Assembly: GCA_903955385.1 (NCBI GenBank)
Contig: CAJBNH010000010.1
Coordinates: forward strand, 1-52,604
Reading direction: 5' to 3'
DNA: 52,604 nt
From: an uncultured Myxococcales bacterium
GTDB lineage: Bacteria > Myxococcota_A > UBA9042
Notes under the pieces: generated by a model
What the model was told of the DNA's origin: nothing
The model's input: only the letters and a program-made list of their open reading frames with translations
Databases searched by the model: none
Shown here: piece after piece, positions 49,126 through 52,604 of the stretch
Layout of the letters: every line of letters starts with the position of its first letter
How positions within the stretch are numbered: position 1 is the first letter of the stretch
Position numbers and translations under genes: made by a program

Positions 49126-52100
49126 ACATCGCCGACCTGTTCATCCGCCGGCCAATCATGACCTCGCTGGTCATGGTCGCGATCCTCGTGGCCGGCGCGG
49201 CGTCGTATCGCCTGCTGCCCGTCAACGACCTGCCCAACGTCGACTTTCCCACCATCCAGGTCAACGCCGACCTGCCGGGCGCCAACCCGCAGACGATGGC
49301 GTCGGCCGTCGCAACCCCGCTCGAGAACCAGCTTTCGACCATCGCAGGCGTCGACTCGATGACGTCCAGCAACGGCATCGGCTCGACCCGCATCACCATC
49401 CAGTTCAACCTGGACCGCGACATCGACGCCGCTGCCCAAGACGTGCAGGCGGCCATCTCTGCGGCGTCGCGCTCGCTGCCCAAGGACATGAAGGCGCCGC
49501 CGTCGCTGCGCAAGGTCAATCCCGCCGACCAGCCGGTGCTGTATCTGGCGCTCAGCTCGCCCACGCTGCCGCTGTCGGTCGTGAACGAGTACGCCGAGAC
49601 CCTGATTGCGCAACGCATTTCGTCGGTCAGCGGCGTGGCGCAGGTCAGCGTGCACGGGTCGCAGACGTTCGCCGTACGCGCCCAGCTGGACCCCAAGGCG
49701 CTGGCGTCCCGTCAGCTCGGCATCGACGAGGTCGCCAACGCCATCGCGGAGGCAAACGTCAACCTGCCCGTCGGCACGTTGGATGGCCCGCAGCAGGCCT
49801 TCACCATCGAAGCCAGCGGTCAGATGTTCAAGGCGGCGGCATACCGGCAGGTCGTGGCGGCGTATCGCGACGGCGCGCCGGTGCGGCTGGAAGACCTGGG
49901 CACGGTGCTCGACGGGGTGGAAAACCCAAGGGCCGCGGCCTGGTACAACAACACCCGCGCGATCATGCTGACGGTACAACGCCAGCCCGGCACCAACACC
50001 GTCGAGGTGGTCAACAACGTCAAGAACCTGCTGCCGGGGTTTCGCAGCCAGATGCCCGCGTCTGTCGAACTGAACGTCGTTTACGACCGCTCGCAGCTGA
50101 TTCGCGAGTCGATGCGCGATGTCGAGTTTACGCTGCTGCTGACGATCGGCCTTGTGATCCTCGTGATCTTCCTGTTCTTGCGCAACGTGTCGGCCACGGT
50201 GATTCCCTCGCTGGCCGTGCCCATGTCGATCATCGGCACCTTTTCGGTCATGCAGTTGCTCGGCTATTCGATCAACAACATCTCGATGATGGCGTTGACG
50301 CTGGCGGTCGGGTTCGTGGTCGACGATGCCATCGTGATGCTCGAGAACATCGTGCGGCACATGGAAAAGGGCGACAGCGCCATGGTGGCGGCGTTCAAGG
50401 GGTCCAAGGAGATCGGCTTCACCATCCTGTCGATGAGCATCTCGCTCGCCGCCGTCTTCATCCCCGTGCTGTTCATGGGCGGCATCCTGGGGCGCCTGCT
50501 CAACGAGTTCGCGGTCGTGATCACCGTCGCCATCGTGATCTCGTGCTTCGTGTCGCTGACGCTGACGCCGATGCTGTGCAGCCGCTTTCTCAAGCCGCCG
50601 AACCGCAACGCCCACGGGCGGTTGTTCCTGCTCGCCGAGCGTTTTCTCGACGGCATGCTCGACGTGTACCAGCGCTCGCTGAAGCAGGTGCTGCGCTTTC
50701 GCCGCACGACGCTGGTGGCCACGCTGCTGCTCACGGTGGCGACCGGGTGGCTCTTTACCGTGATTCCGATGGGTTTCTTGCCCAACGAGGACACCGGACG
50801 GCTCAATGCCGACACCGAGGCCGCCCAAGGCACGTCGTTCGCGGCGATGAAGGCGCATCAGGAGGCGCTGGCGGCCATCGTCGCCAAGGACCCGAGCATC
50901 GAGGGCTTCATGTCCTCCATCGGCGGCGGACAGAGCGGTGGCGCCAGCAACACCGGTCGCCTGTTCATGCGCCTGAAGCCCCGCAGCCAGCGCGCGCTTT
51001 CGGCCGACGAAATCATCCAAGAGCTGCGTCCCAAGCTCGCCAAGGTGCCGGGCGTGCGCGTGTTCTTGAAGAACGTGCCCTCGATCCAGATCGGCGGCAG
51101 CATGACCAAGAGCATGTATCAGTTCACGTTGCAGGGGCAGGACACCGACGTGCTGTACCGGGCCGCCGCGGCGTTCGAGGCCCGGCTGCGCGACACGCCC
51201 GAGCTGATCGACGTGACGAGCGACCTGCAGATCACGAATCCCCAGGTCCGCGTGGACATCAACCGCGACAAGGTGGCCAGTCTCGGCTTGTCGGTGCGGC
51301 AGGTCGAGGACGCGCTGGCGTACGCATACGGAAGTCGGCAGGTCACCTCGATCTTTGCGTCGACGGCGCAGTACCAGGTGATCCTCGAGCTGCTGCCGCG
51401 CTATCAGGGCGACCCCGCGGCGCTGGGGATGCTCTATGTACACGCCGGGTCGGGCAAGCTCGTGCCGCTCGACACCATCGCCACCGTCACCAAGTCGACC
51501 GGCCCGCTGACGGTCAACCACCTGGGCCAGCTGCCCGCCGTTACCGTCTCGTTCAACCTGCGCGAGGGCGTGGCCCTGGGCGACGGCATGAAGGTGGTCG
51601 ACGACCTGGCCCAGAAGACGCTGCCGGCGACCATCAGCACCAGCTTCCAGGGCACTGCCCAGGCGTTTCAGTCGTCGTTCAGCGGTCTGTGGTTGCTTCT
51701 GGTCATGGCCATTTTCGTCATCTATGTCGTGCTGGGGGTTCTTTACGAGAGCTACATCCACCCCATCACCATTTTGTCGGGGCTTCCTGCGGCGGGTTTT
51801 GGGGCACTTGTGACGTTGATGGTGTTTGACTGCGACCTGAATATCTATGGGTTCGTCGGCATCATCATGCTGCTGGGCATCGTGAAGAAGAACGCCATCA
51901 TGATGATCGACTTTGCCTTGGAGGCCGAGCGGACCGAGGGTAAGTCGCCGTTGGATGCGATTTTCGAGGGCGCCGTGGTGCGGTTTCGACCCATCATGAT
52001 GACGACCATGGCGGCGCTGATGGGGACGCTGCCGATTGCCCTGGGGTTGGGTGCCGGCGGCGAGTCGCGGCAGCCGCTTGGGCTTGCGGTTGTCGGTGGG

Positions 52101-52217
52101 TTGTTGACTTCGCAGTTGCTTACGCTCTACATCACTCCTGTCGTTTATTACTATATGGATCGGTTGCTTCGGTGGGTTCGGCCGAATCGGACACCTGCGG
52201 TTGCCAGGGTGGCGTGA
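49122..52217 (+). CDS. RND multidrug efflux transporter (AcrB/MdtB-MdtC type)
   Basis: This is a complete 1031-residue inner-membrane pump with 12 helices and two large periplasmic loops, the normal length. It begins NIADLFIRRPIMTSLVMVAI. The proton-relay residues are present: the Asp pair in TLAVGFVVDDAIVMLENI and the Lys in GIVKKNAIMMIDFALEAER. The porter-domain pattern TRITIQFNLDRDIDAAAQD and the ending GGLLTSQLLTLYITPVVYYY fit the HAE-1 branch, closest in style to MdtB/MdtC. It pumps lipophilic drugs, bile-like compounds or dyes by proton exchange, together with the overlapping upstream adaptor. The gene is not interrupted. Substrates cannot be inferred. Confidence 0.95.
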   Translation: MNIADLFIRRPIMTSLVMVAILVAGAASYRLLPVNDLPNVDFPTIQVNADLPGANPQTMASAVATPLENQLSTIAGVDSMTSSNGIGSTRITIQFNLDRDIDAAAQDVQAAISAASRSLPKDMKAPPSLRKVNPADQPVLYLALSSPTLPLSVVNEYAETLIAQRISSVSGVAQVSVHGSQTFAVRAQLDPKALASRQLGIDEVANAIAEANVNLPVGTLDGPQQAFTIEASGQMFKAAAYRQVVAAYRDGAPVRLEDLGTVLDGVENPRAAAWYNNTRAIMLTVQRQPGTNTVEVVNNVKNLLPGFRSQMPASVELNVVYDRSQLIRESMRDVEFTLLLTIGLVILVIFLFLRNVSATVIPSLAVPMSIIGTFSVMQLLGYSINNISMMALTLAVGFVVDDAIVMLENIVRHMEKGDSAMVAAFKGSKEIGFTILSMSISLAAVFIPVLFMGGILGRLLNEFAVVITVAIVISCFVSLTLTPMLCSRFLKPPNRNAHGRLFLLAERFLDGMLDVYQRSLKQVLRFRRTTLVATLLLTVATGWLFTVIPMGFLPNEDTGRLNADTEAAQGTSFAAMKAHQEALAAIVAKDPSIEGFMSSIGGGQSGGASNTGRLFMRLKPRSQRALSADEIIQELRPKLAKVPGVRVFLKNVPSIQIGGSMTKSMYQFTLQGQDTDVLYRAAAAFEARLRDTPELIDVTSDLQITNPQVRVDINRDKVASLGLSVRQVEDALAYAYGSRQVTSIFASTAQYQVILELLPRYQGDPAALGMLYVHAGSGKLVPLDTIATVTKSTGPLTVNHLGQLPAVTVSFNLREGVALGDGMKVVDDLAQKTLPATISTSFQGTAQAFQSSFSGLWLLLVMAIFVIYVVLGVLYESYIHPITILSGLPAAGFGALVTLMVFDCDLNIYGFVGIIMLLGIVKKNAIMMIDFALEAERTEGKSPLDAIFEGAVVRFRPIMMTTMAALMGTLPIALGLGAGGESRQPLGLAVVGGLLTSQLLTLYITPVVYYYMDRLLRWVRPNRTPAVARVA

Positions 52218-52253
52218 CGGCGCGGGTGCGGGGCGTTTCGGGTGCCGTGGGCC

Positions 52254-52276
52254 GTCCCCGGACTGAAGTCCGTGGG
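52254..52276 (+). terminator. Hairpin downstream of the RND genes
   Basis: CGGACT (52259-52264) and AGTCCG (52267-52272) with a two-base loop, extended by CCC and GGG across one mismatch, form a stable stem 37 bases after the pump stop. No T tract follows, so it may end transcription only weakly. The CGGACT-GA-AGTCCG form also resembles REP-type palindromes found in many copies in some genomes; no second copy is in this window. Confidence 0.45.
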
Positions 52277-52427
52277 CTACCGTTCAAGAAGTCTACGTCG
52301 ATGACTCCGCAGACTGGTGGCGTGTCCTACGTGGCTCAGGAGGTCGAACGCCGCACCAGTACGGTATTCTTGCTGCCGCGCCGCCCTGATTCCGCCTCCA
52401 TGTATTCGGCGGCGGGCAGCTTGCCGG

Positions 52428-52604
52428 TCACAGGCCCTGCGCGCGGCATTCGCCATCGACATCGAAAAGTGCACCGTTTGTAGCGGCCGGCGCGAGGTGA
52501 TCGCCGCGATCCCGCCCGGTCCCATCGTGCGCAAGATCCTGACCCACCTCCATTTGCCGACGACCGTGGTGACCCGGCGACCGTGCGACGTGTGGCAAGT
52601 GCGC
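52428..52604 (+). pseudogene. C-terminal fragment of an IS91-like Y2 transposase, cut by the window end
   Basis: In the frame beginning at 52428 the translation includes AFAIDIEKCTVCSGRREVIA, then GPIVRKILTHLHLP. This matches the C-terminal segment of IS91/IS801-family transposases (FxIDxxxCxxCGGxxxxIAxI, then ILxHLGLP), in which the two Cys form a zinc-like site. Here CGG is changed to CSG. Nothing upstream in this frame looks like the rest of the transposase: it becomes Arg/Pro-rich nonsense just before, so the element is probably a decayed remnant. It is still open at the window end, so its true 3' end is unknown. Confidence 0.6.

Overview
This 52.6 kb window is GC-rich, densely coded chromosomal DNA. 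Its large lipoproteins with Asp/Pro-rich linkers and long Cys-rich repeats, a C45 acyltransferase-like hydrolase, a fused MFS/spermidine-synthase protein, and starts that include GTG and TTG suggest a Myxococcota or similar former deltaproteobacterial lineage. That placement is inference from gene style; no rRNA or other taxonomic marker is present. No tRNA, rRNA or CRISPR array was seen.

Layout. (1) 1-4.4 kb: the 3' part of greB, then a surface-polysaccharide group (polytopic membrane protein, flippase, GT4 glycosyltransferase). (2) 4.5-12.4 kb: mixed genes: a membrane-anchored PDZ protein, a protein made of four copies of a helical repeat, a threonine/serine exporter-like protein, a lipid-anchored glutathione peroxidase, a DUF2007-like protein, a secreted unknown and a C45-type Ntn hydrolase. 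(3) 12.5-22.9 kb: a 1310-residue lipoprotein with 16 alternating Cys-repeat pairs and a fibrinogen-like end, a VanZ protein coupled to the fused MFS/spermidine synthase, a HAD phosphatase and a secreted P-domain protein. (4) 23.0-32.0 kb, the most coherent system: rex, hydC, hydB, hydA, a sensory [FeFe]-hydrogenase/histidine kinase, a receiver-only regulator and a receiver-kinase hybrid, in one tightly packed run behind a promoter that carries a near-consensus Rex operator. (5) 32.1-44.0 kb: an aldo/keto reductase, a P-loop NTPase coupled to a cytochrome-like beta-propeller/TPR lipoprotein, and three further large lipoproteins (Asp-box, EGF/GON, twin jelly-roll) with an acylphosphatase between them. 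(6) 44.1-52.6 kb: a RIO kinase, a CPBP protease, a methyltransferase, a diguanylate cyclase and an RND efflux pair, followed by a hairpin and the tail of an IS91-like transposase cut by the window edge.

How the genes work together. The hydrogenase region reads as a self-contained redox circuit. Rex senses NADH/NAD+ and should repress its own operon. HydABC exchanges electrons between H2 and NAD(H), possibly with ferredoxin by bifurcation. The sensory hydrogenase can report H2 or redox state to a kinase and on to two receiver proteins, none of which has a DNA-binding domain. The maturases HydE, HydF and HydG are not in the window. The lipoproteins look like surface adhesins or scaffolds on acidic stalks. 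A 39-bp sequence occurs identically at 31977 and 45011 and resembles a small dispersed mobile repeat.
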